From Streptomyces sp. NBC_01268 (lineage in GTDB: Bacteria > Actinomycetota > Actinomycetes > Streptomycetales > Streptomycetaceae), in NCBI RefSeq assembly GCF_036240795.1, contig NZ_CP108454.1, forward strand, positions 4,836,001-4,900,000: 64,000 bases of DNA, given 5' to 3'. Within the stretch, counting starts at the first letter, position 1, and the number at the start of each line of letters is the position of its first letter. Shown in pieces: positions 54,432 to 62,302 of this stretch. Position numbers and translations under genes: made by a program. The notes beneath the pieces are model-generated. The model was not told where the DNA came from, made no database searches, and worked only from the letters and a program-made list of their open reading frames with translations.

Positions 54432-54923
54432 CTACCGGTAGTTCACGAACTGCAGCGCGAAGTCGAAGTCCTTGCCCTTGAGCAGCGCGATGACGGCCTG
54501 CAGGTCGTCGCGGTTCTTGGAGCTGACCCGCAGCTCCTCGCCCTGCACCTGCGCCTTGACGCCCTTGGGGCCCTCGTCGCGGATGACCTTGGAGACCTTC
54601 TTGGCGTTCTCCTGGGAGATGCCCTCGGTGATCGAGGCGAAGAGCTTGTACTCCTTGCCCGACAGCTGGGGCTCGCCCGCCACGTCCAGGGACTTCAGCG
54701 AGATGCCGCGCTTGATCAGCTTGGTCTGGAAGATGTCGAGGATCGCGTTGACCCGCTCCTCGCCGTTCGCCTGCATGAGGATCTTCTCGCCCGACCACTC
54801 GATCGAGGCGTTGGTCCCCTTGAAGTCGTAGCGCTGCTGGATCTCCTTGGCGGCCTGGTTGAGGGCGTTGTCGACCTCCTGCCGCTCGACCTTGGAGACG
54901 ATGTCGAAACTGGAGTCGGCCAT
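54432..54923 (-). CDS. yajQ: YajQ-family nucleotide/cyclic-di-GMP-binding protein
   Basis: This 163-residue protein has two ferredoxin-like domains and the family signatures [26 protein letters not shown] and [19 protein letters not shown] lies 8 bp before ATG 54923. YajQ proteins bind c-di-GMP in Xanthomonas or other nucleotides and may interact with RNA or transcription factors; the role in Streptomyces is unknown. Confidence 0.95.
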   Translation of the reverse strand: MADSSFDIVSKVERQEVDNALNQAAKEIQQRYDFKGTNASIEWSGEKILMQANGEERVNAILDIFQTKLIKRGISLKSLDVAGEPQLSGKEYKLFASITEGISQENAKKVSKVIRDEGPKGVKAQVQGEELRVSSKNRDDLQAVIALLKGKDFDFALQFVNYR

Positions 54924-55095
54924 GAGGTGAGGCTCCTTGCTCGGATGCGTTCGGTTACAACGCAAAGCGTAGCCACCCCGACCGCCGCGAACCCGTGATC
55001 AATCGGGTGGCGGAGCACCCCCTGGGATCAGGTATCGTTTACGTCGTTGCCAAGGAGCACCGCCGAAAAGCGGCCAACCGAAGCGACATTCCCAT

Positions 55096-55177
55096 GGCGG
55101 TGTGCCCGAGTGGCCAATGGGAGCGGACTGTAAATCCGTCGGCTTAGCCTACCCAGGTTCGAATCCTGGCGCCGCCA
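55096..55177 (+). tRNA. tRNA-Tyr (GTA anticodon)
   Basis: The acceptor stem GGCGGTG pairs with CGCCGCC (one G-U), with discriminator A at 55177. The anticodon loop CTGTAAA presents GTA. A long variable arm (class II) and the T arm CAGGTTCGAATCCTG are present, giving 82 nt. The CCA tail is not encoded. It is followed by a strong hairpin. Confidence 0.97.
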
Positions 55178-55186
55178 CATGGAAGG

Positions 55187-55225
55187 AACGGCCCCCGATC
55201 TGCGGAAACGCGATCGGGGGCCGTT
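55187..55225. terminator. Hairpin terminator after tRNA-Tyr
   Basis: AACGGCCCCCGATC (55187-55200) pairs perfectly with 55212-55225, beginning 9 bp after the tRNA. It also lies 26 bp beyond the end of the convergent minus-strand gene and may serve both. Confidence 0.8.
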
Positions 55226-55250
55226 CTGCTCTCCGGGTGCCGGAGCGGGC

Positions 55251-56240
55251 TCAGCCCAGTTCCGCGCGGGCGTGGTGCAGATAGGCGAAATCGTGCTCGT
55301 CGCGGCGGGTCCGCAGCGGGCGGATCGGGGCCGTGGCCACGTTGATCGCGTAGGAGCCCGCGGTGGCCGCCGTGACGGTGGCCCAGCCGGGGAGGGTGGT
55401 CGCGGCGGTGGCCGCGCCCGCGAGGGCGACGGCGACGGTGATCAGGCGGGTGCGCCAGGCCATGCGGAGGGCGCTGCCGGCGGCCCGGTAGTCGGCGGCC
55501 GCCTCGGAGAGTTCGCGTTCCAGCTCGGCGAGGACCTCGGCCGGGTGGGCGTAGTCGCGGCGCAGCTCGCCCAGCAGCCGGTGGACGGCCCGCAGCAGCC
55601 GGTGCCGCTCGTCCTCGTGGCGCTCGCGGAAGGCCAGGACCGCCGAGAGCGGGGTGCCGGGGGCGGGAAGGGGCAGGACGCGGCCGAGGTCCACCTCGTA
55701 ACCGCCGGCCAGGGTGCCGGGGGACAGCTCGCGCGCGGCCCGGTGCGCGGCAGGACGGTCGGTGTACGGGATGTACGCGGTGGTGTCACGGCTCGCCTCC
55801 GCGGCGGCGAGCCGCGCCGCCGCGCCGATGACGGTCTGCGCGGTCTCGGCCGTCACGGCGACGGACCAGCGCCCCGGCAGCCGCGTGCCGAGTCCGAGGT
55901 CGACGAGCCGCTCCTCCAGGGACCACGACCACTTCGAGGAGTTGATGTACGCGTCGAAGGGCGCGGGAGCCGCCGCCTGACGGGCCGCCAGCCGGTGCAG
56001 CTCCGTCCGGACCCGGCCCGTGAACTCCCGGTCGGGCAGCGCGCGGTCGAAGAGCCGGTGGTGGTCCATCGGGTGGTAGAGGCCGCGCTCCCGCAGCTCC
56101 GCCAGCTCCGGACCGATCGCGGCCCGCCGGATCTCGCGGTCGAGCGGCGTGACGGACGCGATGCCGTCCCAGTACAGGAGCGCCTGGTGGATGACCTCCA
56201 CCGGCGGCGAGACGAGCGGGTAGTAGAGCAGGACGCGCAT
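55251..56240 (-). CDS. DUF6236-like hypothetical protein with C-terminal membrane hairpin
   Basis: This 329-residue protein begins RVLLYYPLVSPPVEVIHQAL then LYWDGIASVTPL, which resembles the DUF6236 family. The middle (to about residue 245) is helical and charged. Around residues 258-305 are two hydrophobic stretches (LITVAVALAGAATAATTLPG, then ATVTAATAGSYAINVATAP) that could form a membrane hairpin. No catalytic motif is seen. It is a single-gene unit whose function cannot be stated. Confidence 0.7.
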   Translation of the reverse strand: MRVLLYYPLVSPPVEVIHQALLYWDGIASVTPLDREIRRAAIGPELAELRERGLYHPMDHHRLFDRALPDREFTGRVRTELHRLAARQAAAPAPFDAYINSSKWSWSLEERLVDLGLGTRLPGRWSVAVTAETAQTVIGAAARLAAAEASRDTTAYIPYTDRPAAHRAARELSPGTLAGGYEVDLGRVLPLPAPGTPLSAVLAFRERHEDERHRLLRAVHRLLGELRRDYAHPAEVLAELERELSEAAADYRAAGSALRMAWRTRLITVAVALAGAATAATTLPGWATVTAATAGSYAINVATAPIRPLRTRRDEHDFAYLHHARAELG

Positions 56241-56292
56241 ATGTGGGACCCCCCGACGCGATGTGGAGGGTCCAACGTAAGCCCGCCGGAAC

Positions 56293-56949
56293 TCAGTTGC
56301 CGGCGATGTCCTTCACCGCCACCGAGACCGGCACCGAGCCCGAGATCAGTTCGAGGGTCAGGCCCGACGTCGCCGGGGTCTCCAGGAGCTCGGCCAGCAC
56401 CGCGGCCACGTCGTCGCGGGGGATCGGCCCGCGGCCCGTGCGGGCCTCCAGGCGGACCAGGCCCGTGCCCGCGTCGTCGGTGAGCATGCCGGGGCGCAGG
56501 ATCGTCCAGTCGAGCCCCGAGCGGGCGCGTACGGAGTCGTCCGCGGCGCCCTTCGCTCGCAGGTACGCGTCGAAGACCGCGTCGCCCCGGTGCCCGGCGT
56601 CCGCGCCCATCGACGAGACCACCACGAAGCGGCGCACGCCCGCGCGTTCCGCCGCGTCGGCGAAGAGGACCGCCGCCGCGCGGTCCACCGTGTCCTTGCG
56701 GTCCGCCCCGCTGCCCGAGCCCGCGCCCGCCGCGAAGACGGCCGCGTCCGCACCCTGCAGGATCCCGGCGACCTCCTCCACGGAGGCCGATTCCAGGTCC
56801 ATGAGCGCCGGCTCGGCGCCCGCCTCCCGGAGGGCTCCGCCCTGCTCGGGGCGGCGGATGACGCCCACCGGTTCGTGTCCGCCCGCGGCGAGCAGCCGCT
56901 CCAGCCGCAGGGCGATCTGTCCGTGTCCACCAGCGATGACTACGCGCAT
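56293..56949 (-). CDS. NAD(P)H-binding oxidoreductase (NmrA/BVR-B-like atypical SDR)
   Basis: This 218-residue single-domain Rossmann protein has the loop VVIAGGHGQIALRLERLLAA, VIRRPEQ after strand 2, FVVVSSMGAD and DWTILRPGMLTDD. This is the pattern of the atypical SDR group that includes biliverdin reductase B and YwnB-like proteins. No catalytic Tyr-Lys pair is expected in the group. It is likely a cytoplasmic reductase or sensor of NADPH; substrate unknown. Confidence 0.85.
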   Translation of the reverse strand: MRVVIAGGHGQIALRLERLLAAGGHEPVGVIRRPEQGGALREAGAEPALMDLESASVEEVAGILQGADAAVFAAGAGSGSGADRKDTVDRAAAVLFADAAERAGVRRFVVVSSMGADAGHRGDAVFDAYLRAKGAADDSVRARSGLDWTILRPGMLTDDAGTGLVRLEARTGRGPIPRDDVAAVLAELLETPATSGLTLELISGSVPVSVAVKDIAGN

Positions 56950-56966
56950 ACTCCCGACCGTACGAC

Positions 56967-58232
56967 TCAGCGCGCCCCGTTGCTCCCCGGATCGGGCCGC
57001 TCCGGGCGTGTCTGCCTCGGCAGGTCCAACGCCGCCGCCGAGTCGCAGTACTCCCGCACCGCGCTCGTCCGGGCCACCACCCGGCCGCGGTGCACCACGA
57101 TCCGGCTGTACGCGAGGGACAGCACGCCCGCCAGGCGCTCGCCCCGCACCGCCAACAGCTCCGCGGGGAAACCCGCCTCCACCCGCACCTCCGGGAGCCC
57201 CAGCGCCGCCCGCGCGTCCGTGCTCACTGCCTCGTACGCCGCCCCCGCCGGCAGTCCCGCCAGCGACGCCAGCAGAAAGGCCGCCTCCAGCGGGTCCCCG
57301 CGCCCCACCGGGTTGCTCACGTCCCGCAGCGCCCCGCTGCCCGCCGCGACCCGCACCCCGGCCGCCCGCAGCAGCCGCACCGGGGCCGCGCCGCGCCGCT
57401 CGGTCGCGCCGCAGCCGCCCTGCGGGAGCGCGACCACCGTCACCCCGGCCGCCGCCAGCTGGTCCGCCGCCCGCCGGGCCGCGTCCGAGGGGAGCCGGCC
57501 GAGCCCCGCGCAGGGCGCGAGCGTCACCCCGGGGCGCAGCCCGCCGGCCATCGCGGCGAGCCGGGCCAGCCGGGCCGGATCGTCACCGTCCGTGTGCAGG
57601 TCCACCGGGCAGCCGTGCTCCGCGGCCACCTCCAGCACCGCCTCCACGTACCCCGTCGGGTCCGGATCCAGGTCGGGGCAGCCGCCGACCACCCCGGCGC
57701 CCATCTTCACCGCGTCCCGCAGCATCGCGAGCCCGTCGGCCCCGGCCACACCCGTCAGCAGCCGGGGCACCGCCACGGCCGTCAGGTCGACCAGGCCGCG
57801 CAGCGAGCGCCGGGCCTGGAGCACGGCCTCCAGCGGCCCGAGACCGTGCACGTCCCCGATCCGCACCTGGGCGCGCTGCGCCGTGGCGCCGTGTCCGAGC
57901 TGGAACAGCGCCGCCTCGGTGGCCCGGCGCTGCACCTCCTCCGGGGCGTACGAGACGGGGCCGGGGGAGTCCGCGGTGAGGGCGGTGTCGGCGTGCGCGT
58001 GGGGCTCGACGGGGGCGGGCAGCAGCAGATGGCCGGCGAGGTCGACCCGGGCGCCGACCGCCACGAGGCTGCCGGCCGTGCCGACGGCCTCGATCCGGCC
58101 GCCGCCGAGCCGCACGTCCACGGTGCGCCCGTCGGTCAGCCGCGCGTTGCAGAGCAGCAGCGACGTGGTGTCGGCGGTGGCCGCGGCCCGGTCCTCGGGA
58201 GACGGCTGGGGCTGCTTGCTGTCGGCTGACAA
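56967..58232 (-). CDS. Cytosine-deaminase-like amidohydrolase with degraded active site
   Basis: This 421-residue protein of the CodA-like amidohydrolase group has a small beta-sandwich (residues 22-72 and the C-terminal part) and a TIM barrel. The first metal motif is kept (EPHAHAD, His78 and His80), as is the His of the second (VDLHTDG, His213). The catalytic Glu that should follow that His by three residues is Gly216, the next metal/proton His position reads APCAG (Cys241), and the conserved Asp of the GSDN-type motif reads GSGALRD (Gly300). Deamination by the usual mechanism therefore looks unlikely. The TTG start at 58232 has GAGGAG 5 bp upstream. Confidence 0.75.
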   Translation of the reverse strand: MSADSKQPQPSPEDRAAATADTTSLLLCNARLTDGRTVDVRLGGGRIEAVGTAGSLVAVGARVDLAGHLLLPAPVEPHAHADTALTADSPGPVSYAPEEVQRRATEAALFQLGHGATAQRAQVRIGDVHGLGPLEAVLQARRSLRGLVDLTAVAVPRLLTGVAGADGLAMLRDAVKMGAGVVGGCPDLDPDPTGYVEAVLEVAAEHGCPVDLHTDGDDPARLARLAAMAGGLRPGVTLAPCAGLGRLPSDAARRAADQLAAAGVTVVALPQGGCGATERRGAAPVRLLRAAGVRVAAGSGALRDVSNPVGRGDPLEAAFLLASLAGLPAGAAYEAVSTDARAALGLPEVRVEAGFPAELLAVRGERLAGVLSLAYSRIVVHRGRVVARTSAVREYCDSAAALDLPRQTRPERPDPGSNGAR

Positions 58233-58410
58233 TCGGGCTCCTCGGGCTCCGGGTTCACCGCTGGCCAAGATCAAGATCACGCAGCGTGCGCCCGAGCCTA
58301 GGGGGGCCCGCAGCCGCCTTCGAGGAGGAGCGCAATAGTCGTACTGATGAGGGCACGAGTGGCCTACGAGGCGGCGGGGACACTCCCCGCAGGTGGCCGG
58401 GGAAACGGAT

Positions 58411-58440
58411 TTGGGTGATGGGCGGAGGACCGTGTAATGT
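58411..58440 (+). promoter_or_regulatory. Likely promoter of the tRNA-Thr gene
   Basis: TTGGGT (58411-58416) and TAATGT (58435-58440) are spaced by 18 bp and end 11 bp before the tRNA-Thr 5' end, as expected for a sigma-70-type (HrdB) promoter. The remainder of the 219-bp gap 58233-58451 shows no gene. Confidence 0.5.
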
Positions 58441-58451
58441 CTTCCTCGCTC

Positions 58452-58524
58452 GCCCCAATAGCTCAGTCGGTAGAGCGTCTCCATGGTAAGGAGAAGGTCT
58501 ACGGTTCGATTCCGTATTGGGGCT
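58452..58524 (+). tRNA. tRNA-Thr (GGT anticodon)
   Basis: The acceptor GCCCCAA pairs with TTGGGGC, with discriminator T at 58524. The D arm is AGCTCAGTCGGTAGAGC, the anticodon loop ATGGTAA gives GGT, and the T loop is GGTTCGATTCC. Length is 73 nt without CCA. Confidence 0.97.
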
Positions 58525-58568
58525 CTGGTGAGAAGGGTCCCGCCTTCGGGCGGGATCCAGATCATCAA

Positions 58569-58641
58569 AGCGGTGTAGCTCAGTCGGTAGAGCAAGCGGC
58601 TCATAATCGCTGTGTCACCGGTTCAAGTCCGGTCACCGCTA
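58569..58641 (+). tRNA. tRNA-Met (CAT anticodon, elongator)
   Basis: The acceptor AGCGGTG pairs with CACCGCT, with discriminator A at 58641. The anticodon loop CTCATAA gives CAT. The paired 1-72 position marks the elongator rather than the initiator tRNA. A hairpin plus T run follows. Confidence 0.95.
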
Positions 58642-58647
58642 CAGAGT

Positions 58648-58690
58648 GTAGCCGATTGTGGGGTCGGTCCTACGATCGGCTACTCTTTTA
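58648..58690 (+). terminator. Hairpin with T tract after the tRNA pair
   Basis: GTAGCCGAT (58648-58656) pairs with ATCGGCTAC (58675-58683) and is followed by TCTTTTA. It sits between tRNA-Met and rpmG, so it may end the tRNA transcript or attenuate read-through into rpmG. Confidence 0.7.
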
Positions 58691-58729
58691 TGCGTTCATC
58701 CGTCTATCCGTCCGTCAAGGAGCACTCAC

Positions 58730-58894
58730 GTGGCTGCCACCGACGTCCGCCCGAAGATCACGCTGGCCTGCGTGGAGTGCAAGGAGCGGAACTACATCAC
58801 CAAGAAGAACCGGCGTAACAACCCGGACCGTCTTGAGATGAAGAAGCACTGCCCTCGCTGCAACTCGCACACCGCGCACCGCGAGACGCGTTAA
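58730..58894 (+). CDS. rpmG: 50S ribosomal protein L33, zinc-binding type
   Basis: This 54-residue L33 has both Cys pairs (CVECK near residue 13 and CPRC near residue 40), so it is the zinc-containing version. Streptomyces often has a second, Cys-free copy under Zur control elsewhere. GTG 58730 has AAGGAG 7 bp upstream; the longer frame to 58658 is unsupported. It lies just after two tRNA genes and before hadA, a common actinobacterial order. Confidence 0.97.
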
Positions 58895-58904
58895 TCAGGC
58901 TCGT

Positions 58905-58939
58905 ACACGAGGCCGTCCCTTTTGGGGGCGGCCTCGTGT
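58905..58939 (+). terminator. Hairpin terminator after rpmG
   Basis: ACACGAGGCCG (58905-58915) pairs with CGGCCTCGTGT (58929-58939), beginning 10 bp after the rpmG stop. The loop includes TCCCTTTT. Confidence 0.75.
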
Positions 58940-58976
58940 CGTTTGTACAGGCAACACACCAGGAGGTATCGAGGCC

Positions 58977-59429
58977 ATGGCGCTCGACCAGTCCTTCGTG
59001 GGCCGGACCTATCCGCCCACCGCGCCGTACGAAGTCGGCCGCGAGAAGATCCGCGAGTTCGCCGAGGCGATCGGGGACGCGAATTCCGCGTACACCGACC
59101 AGGAGGCCGCCAAAGCGCTCGGCCACCCGGACGTGATCGCCCCGCCGACCTTCGTCTTCGCGATCACCTTCAAGGCCGCGGGCCAGGTCATCGACGACCC
59201 GCAGCTGGGCCTGGACTACAGCCGCGTGGTGCACGGCGACCAGAAGTTCGCCTACACCCGCCCGGTGCGCGCCGGGGACCGCCTCTCGGTCACCTCGACC
59301 ATCGAGGCGATCAAGTCCCTCGCCGGCAACGACATCCTGGACATCCGCGGCGAGGTCCACGACGAGAGCGGCGAGCACGTCGTGACCGCCTGGACCAAGC
59401 TGGTGTCCCGCGCCCCCGAGGAGGCCTGA
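58977..59429 (+). CDS. MaoC-like (3R)-hydroxyacyl-ACP dehydratase subunit HadA
   Basis: This 150-residue hot-dog protein is of the UPF0336/FAS1_DH region type, beginning SFVGRTYPPTAPYEVGREKI. VIAPPTFVFAITF and VVHGDQKFAYTRPVRAGD follow. It lacks the catalytic Asp-His pair, as HadA/HadC do, and pairs with the catalytic HadB-like subunit 2 bp downstream. Together they dehydrate 3-hydroxyacyl-ACP in fatty acid synthesis. AGGAGG precedes ATG 58977. Confidence 0.92.
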   Translation: MALDQSFVGRTYPPTAPYEVGREKIREFAEAIGDANSAYTDQEAAKALGHPDVIAPPTFVFAITFKAAGQVIDDPQLGLDYSRVVHGDQKFAYTRPVRAGDRLSVTSTIEAIKSLAGNDILDIRGEVHDESGEHVVTAWTKLVSRAPEEA

Positions 59430-59431
59430 CC

Positions 59432-59860
59432 GTGACCGCGAAGATCGCTTACGACGAGGTCGAGGTCGGCACCGAGCTGCCCGCGCAGACCTTCCCGGTG
59501 ACGCGCGCCACACTGGTGCGGTACGCCGGCGCCTCCGGGGACTTCAACCCCATCCACTGGAACGAGAAGTTCGCCCGCGAGGTCGGCCTGCCCGACGTCA
59601 TCGCCCACGGCATGTTCACCATGGCCGAGGCGATCCGCGTGGTCACCGACTGGGCCGGTGACCCGGCCGCCGTCGTCGAGTACGGCGTGCGCTTCACCAA
59701 GCCGGTCGTCGTCCCCAACGACGACGAGGGCGCCGTGATCGAGGTCTCCGCGAAGGTGGCGGCCAAGCTGGACGACGGGCAGGTCCGCGTGGACCTCACC
59801 GCGATGGCCGCGGGCCAGAAGGTCCTCGGCATGAGCCGGGCTGTGGTCAAGCTCGCCTGA
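59432..59860 (+). CDS. MaoC-like (3R)-hydroxyacyl-ACP dehydratase subunit HadB
   Basis: This 142-residue single hot-dog hydratase has the full catalytic motif GDFNPIHWNEKFA (Asp and His) and the VIAHGMFTMAEAIRVV helix. GTG 59432 follows the HadA stop by 2 bp. It forms the active site of the HadAB heterodimer known from mycobacterial fatty-acid synthase II and found next to rpmG in many actinobacteria. Confidence 0.93.
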   Translation: MTAKIAYDEVEVGTELPAQTFPVTRATLVRYAGASGDFNPIHWNEKFAREVGLPDVIAHGMFTMAEAIRVVTDWAGDPAAVVEYGVRFTKPVVVPNDDEGAVIEVSAKVAAKLDDGQVRVDLTAMAAGQKVLGMSRAVVKLA

Positions 59861-59873
59861 CGCCGTCGACGGC

Positions 59874-59903
59874 ACGGGCCCCTTCCGTACGGGAGGGGCC
59901 CGT
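59874..59903 (+). terminator. Hairpin between hadB-like gene and murB
   Basis: ACGGGCCCCT (59874-59883) pairs with AGGGGCCCGT (59894-59903), 13 bp after the stop, followed by ACTCTTG. The murB start is only 13 bp further on, so the hairpin might also affect murB translation. Confidence 0.65.
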
Positions 59904-59915
59904 ACTCTTGAGCCC

Positions 59916-60971
59916 GTGCAGCAGCTCAACGACGCCCCCCTCGCCCCCCTGACCACCTTCAGGCTCGGCGGGCCCGCCACCCGGCTCGTCACCGCCACCA
60001 CGGACGACGAGGTGATCGCCGCGGTCCGCGAGGCCGACGCCTCCGGCACGCCGCTGCTCGTCATCGGCGGTGGATCCAATCTGGTCATCGGCGACAAGGG
60101 CTTCGACGGCACCGCCCTGCACATCGCCACCACCGGCTTCTCCCTCGACGGCACCCGCCTGGAACTGGCGGCCGGAGAGGTGTGGACGGACGCGGTCGCG
60201 CGGACCGTCGAGGCCGGGCTCGCCGGGATCGAGTGCCTCGCCGGCATCCCCGGCTCCGCGGGCGCCACCCCCATCCAGAACGTCGGCGCCTACGGCCAGG
60301 ACGTCTCCGCCACCGTCACCGAGGTCGTCGCCTACGACCGGAGGGCCGAGGAGACGGTCACCCTCACCAACGCCGAGTGCGCCTTCTCGTACCGGCACAG
60401 CCGCTTCAAGGACCAGCCCGACCGCTACGTCGTGCTGCGGGTCCGCTTCGAGCTGGAGGACGCCGCCGGGATGTCGGCGCCGATCGCCTACCCGGAGACC
60501 GCCCGCGCCCTCGGCGTCGAGGCCGGCGACCGGGTGCCGCTCGCGCGGGCCCGGGAGACCGTCCTGCGGCTCCGTGCCGGCAAGGGCATGGTCCTGGACC
60601 CTCAGGACCACGACACGTGGTCGGCGGGCTCCTTCTTCACCAACCCGATCCTGACGCACGACGAGTTCGCGGCCTTCCGGGAGCGGGTGGCCGAGCGCCT
60701 GGGCACCGACGCCAAGGCCCCGGCGTTCCCCGTGGGCGACCACTCCGTCAAGACCTCGGCCGCCTGGCTGATCGACAAGGCCGGCTTCGTCAAGGGCTAC
60801 GGCTCGGGGCCCGCCCGCATCTCCACCAAGCACACCCTCGCCCTCACCAACCGCGGCGAGGCGACCACCGAGGACCTGCTCGCGCTCGCCCGCGAGGTCG
60901 TCGCCGGGGTGCGGGACGCCTTCGGGATCACCCTCGTCAACGAGCCCGTGACGGTGGGCGTCGCGCTCTGA
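59916..60971 (+). CDS. murB: UDP-N-acetylenolpyruvoylglucosamine reductase
   Basis: This 351-residue FAD enzyme makes UDP-MurNAc for peptidoglycan. It has the FAD motif VIGGGSNLVIGD (49-60), the GIPGSAGATPIQNVGAYGQD loop, Arg160 (YRHSRFKD), the proton donor Ser239 (SAGSFFTNPI) and a C-terminal Glu343 (VNEPVTVGV). Length is in the type I range. GTG 59916 lies close after the hairpin, with GGGAGGGG about 15-25 bp upstream. Confidence 0.96.
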   Translation: MQQLNDAPLAPLTTFRLGGPATRLVTATTDDEVIAAVREADASGTPLLVIGGGSNLVIGDKGFDGTALHIATTGFSLDGTRLELAAGEVWTDAVARTVEAGLAGIECLAGIPGSAGATPIQNVGAYGQDVSATVTEVVAYDRRAEETVTLTNAECAFSYRHSRFKDQPDRYVVLRVRFELEDAAGMSAPIAYPETARALGVEAGDRVPLARARETVLRLRAGKGMVLDPQDHDTWSAGSFFTNPILTHDEFAAFRERVAERLGTDAKAPAFPVGDHSVKTSAAWLIDKAGFVKGYGSGPARISTKHTLALTNRGEATTEDLLALAREVVAGVRDAFGITLVNEPVTVGVAL

Positions 60972-60979
60972 CCCATCGG

Positions 60980-61612
60980 TCAGTACGCGACTCCCACGCC
61001 CTGCTTCACCGTCGCCGGGTCGTCGACCATCGCCAGCATCGCGTGCGCCACGTCCGCGCGCGCGAGGGAGCGGCCGCGGGGCGGGTTGCCGCCCACGACC
61101 GAGCGGTAGCGGCCGGTCAGGGGCTTGTTCGTGAGCTTGGGCGGGCGGACCGAGGTCCAGTCGGTGGCGCTCGCCGCGAGCTCCGCCTCCATCGCGCGCA
61201 GGTCGGCGTAGACGTCCTTGAGCACGGAGTTGACGATCGCGAGCATCGCCTTGTCGACCACGGCCTGACCGTCCGGGACCGGGCCCACCGGGGCGGCGCT
61301 CACCACCAGGAGCCGCCGGGTGTCCGCCGCCTCCATGGCGCGCAGGACCGAGCGGGTCAGCCGTGCCGCGACGCCGGCGTCCGCGCGGGTGCGGGCGCCC
61401 AGGCCGGAGAGGACGGCGTCCCGGCCCGCCACGGCCTCGCGCAGGGCCTCGGGGTCGGAGAGGTCGGAGCGGAAGACCGCCAGCTTGTCGCCGCCGACCG
61501 TGAACCCCGCCGGATCGCGGACCACGGCCGTCACCTCGTGGCCCGACGCCAGGGCCTGGCGGACGATCTCCCGGCCGATGCCGCCGGTCGCACCGAAGAC
61601 TGTCAGCTTCAT
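60980..61612 (-). CDS. NAD(P)-binding oxidoreductase, TetR-linked
   Basis: This 210-residue atypical SDR (NAD(P)-binding domain 13 type) begins MKLTVFGATGGIGREIVRQA. LLVVSAAPVG is followed by a short helical insert, then DWTSVRPPKLTNKPLTG and SLARADVAHAML. GGAGGG lies 6 bp before ATG 61612; the longer frame would cover the operators. It is divergent from a TetR regulator and almost certainly regulated by it. It ends 9 bp from the murB stop. Confidence 0.87.
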   Translation of the reverse strand: MKLTVFGATGGIGREIVRQALASGHEVTAVVRDPAGFTVGGDKLAVFRSDLSDPEALREAVAGRDAVLSGLGARTRADAGVAARLTRSVLRAMEAADTRRLLVVSAAPVGPVPDGQAVVDKAMLAIVNSVLKDVYADLRAMEAELAASATDWTSVRPPKLTNKPLTGRYRSVVGGNPPRGRSLARADVAHAMLAMVDDPATVKQGVGVAY

Positions 61613-61627
61613 GGCACACCCTCCAAG

Positions 61628-61676
61628 GGTGGGTAAGTGTTCACTCACCTCTAGAGTGGGTGGGTACTCACTCACC
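61628..61676. promoter_or_regulatory. Paired TetR-type operators in the SDR/tetR divergent promoter
   Basis: Two similar imperfect palindromes, GGGTAAGTGTTCACTCACC (from 61630) and GGGTGGGTACTCACTCACCC (from 61657), lie 27 bp apart in the 96-bp divergent gap. Both share the half-site CACTCACC and its mirror, the typical design of a TetR-family autorepressor site. Confidence 0.65.
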
Positions 61677-61708
61677 CGTCAAGCGTTCCCAGGAGTTCAG
61701 GAGTCTTC

Positions 61709-62302
61709 GTGGAGCAGAAGCCGACCCGGACGCGGCTCGTCGACGCCGCCCGCGACCTCATGCGCACGGCAGGCCTGGCCCGCACCACCACCAAGGAGAT
61801 CGCCAAGGCGGCCGGCTGCTCCGAGGCGGCGCTCTACAAGTACTTCAGCAGCAAGGAGGAGCTGTTCGTCACGGTCCTCGACGAACGGCTGCCCCGGCTC
61901 GGCGACCTGCTCGGCACCCTCGCCGTCGACCCCAAGGGGCGCGGGGTGGAGGAGAACCTCGTCGAGATCGCCCGCCAGGCCGCGCTCTTCTACGAGCAGA
62001 CCTTCCCGATGGCCGCCTCCCTCTACGCCGAGCCCCAGCTCAAGCGCCGCCACGAGGAGGGCATGCGCGAGCTCGGCACCGGCCCCCACAAGCCGATCGA
62101 GGGCCTCGCCGCGTATCTGCGCGCCGAGCGGCAGCACGGCAGGATCAGCGCCGACGCCGACCCCGAGGCCGCCGCGGCCCTGCTGCTCGGCGCCTGCGTG
62201 CAGCGCTGCTTCGCCTGGGAGATGGCCCCGGACGGTCCGCCGCAGTCCCTCGACGCCTTCGCCCGCTCGATCGCCCGCACCCTGATGCGCGGCCTCAGCT
62301 AG
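61709..62302 (+). CDS. TetR-family transcriptional regulator
   Basis: This 197-residue regulator has an N-terminal helix-turn-helix at about residues 8-55 (TRLVDAARDLMRTAGLARTT, then KEIAKAAGCSEAALYKYFSS) and a variable ligand-binding domain with a C-terminal TetR_C-like part (AAALLLGACVQRCFAWEM). GTG 61709 has GGAG-type sequence about 8-15 bp upstream. It most likely represses itself and the divergent oxidoreductase. It overlaps the convergent deaminase gene by 8 bp. Confidence 0.93.
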   Translation: MEQKPTRTRLVDAARDLMRTAGLARTTTKEIAKAAGCSEAALYKYFSSKEELFVTVLDERLPRLGDLLGTLAVDPKGRGVEENLVEIARQAALFYEQTFPMAASLYAEPQLKRRHEEGMRELGTGPHKPIEGLAAYLRAERQHGRISADADPEAAAALLLGACVQRCFAWEMAPDGPPQSLDAFARSIARTLMRGLS

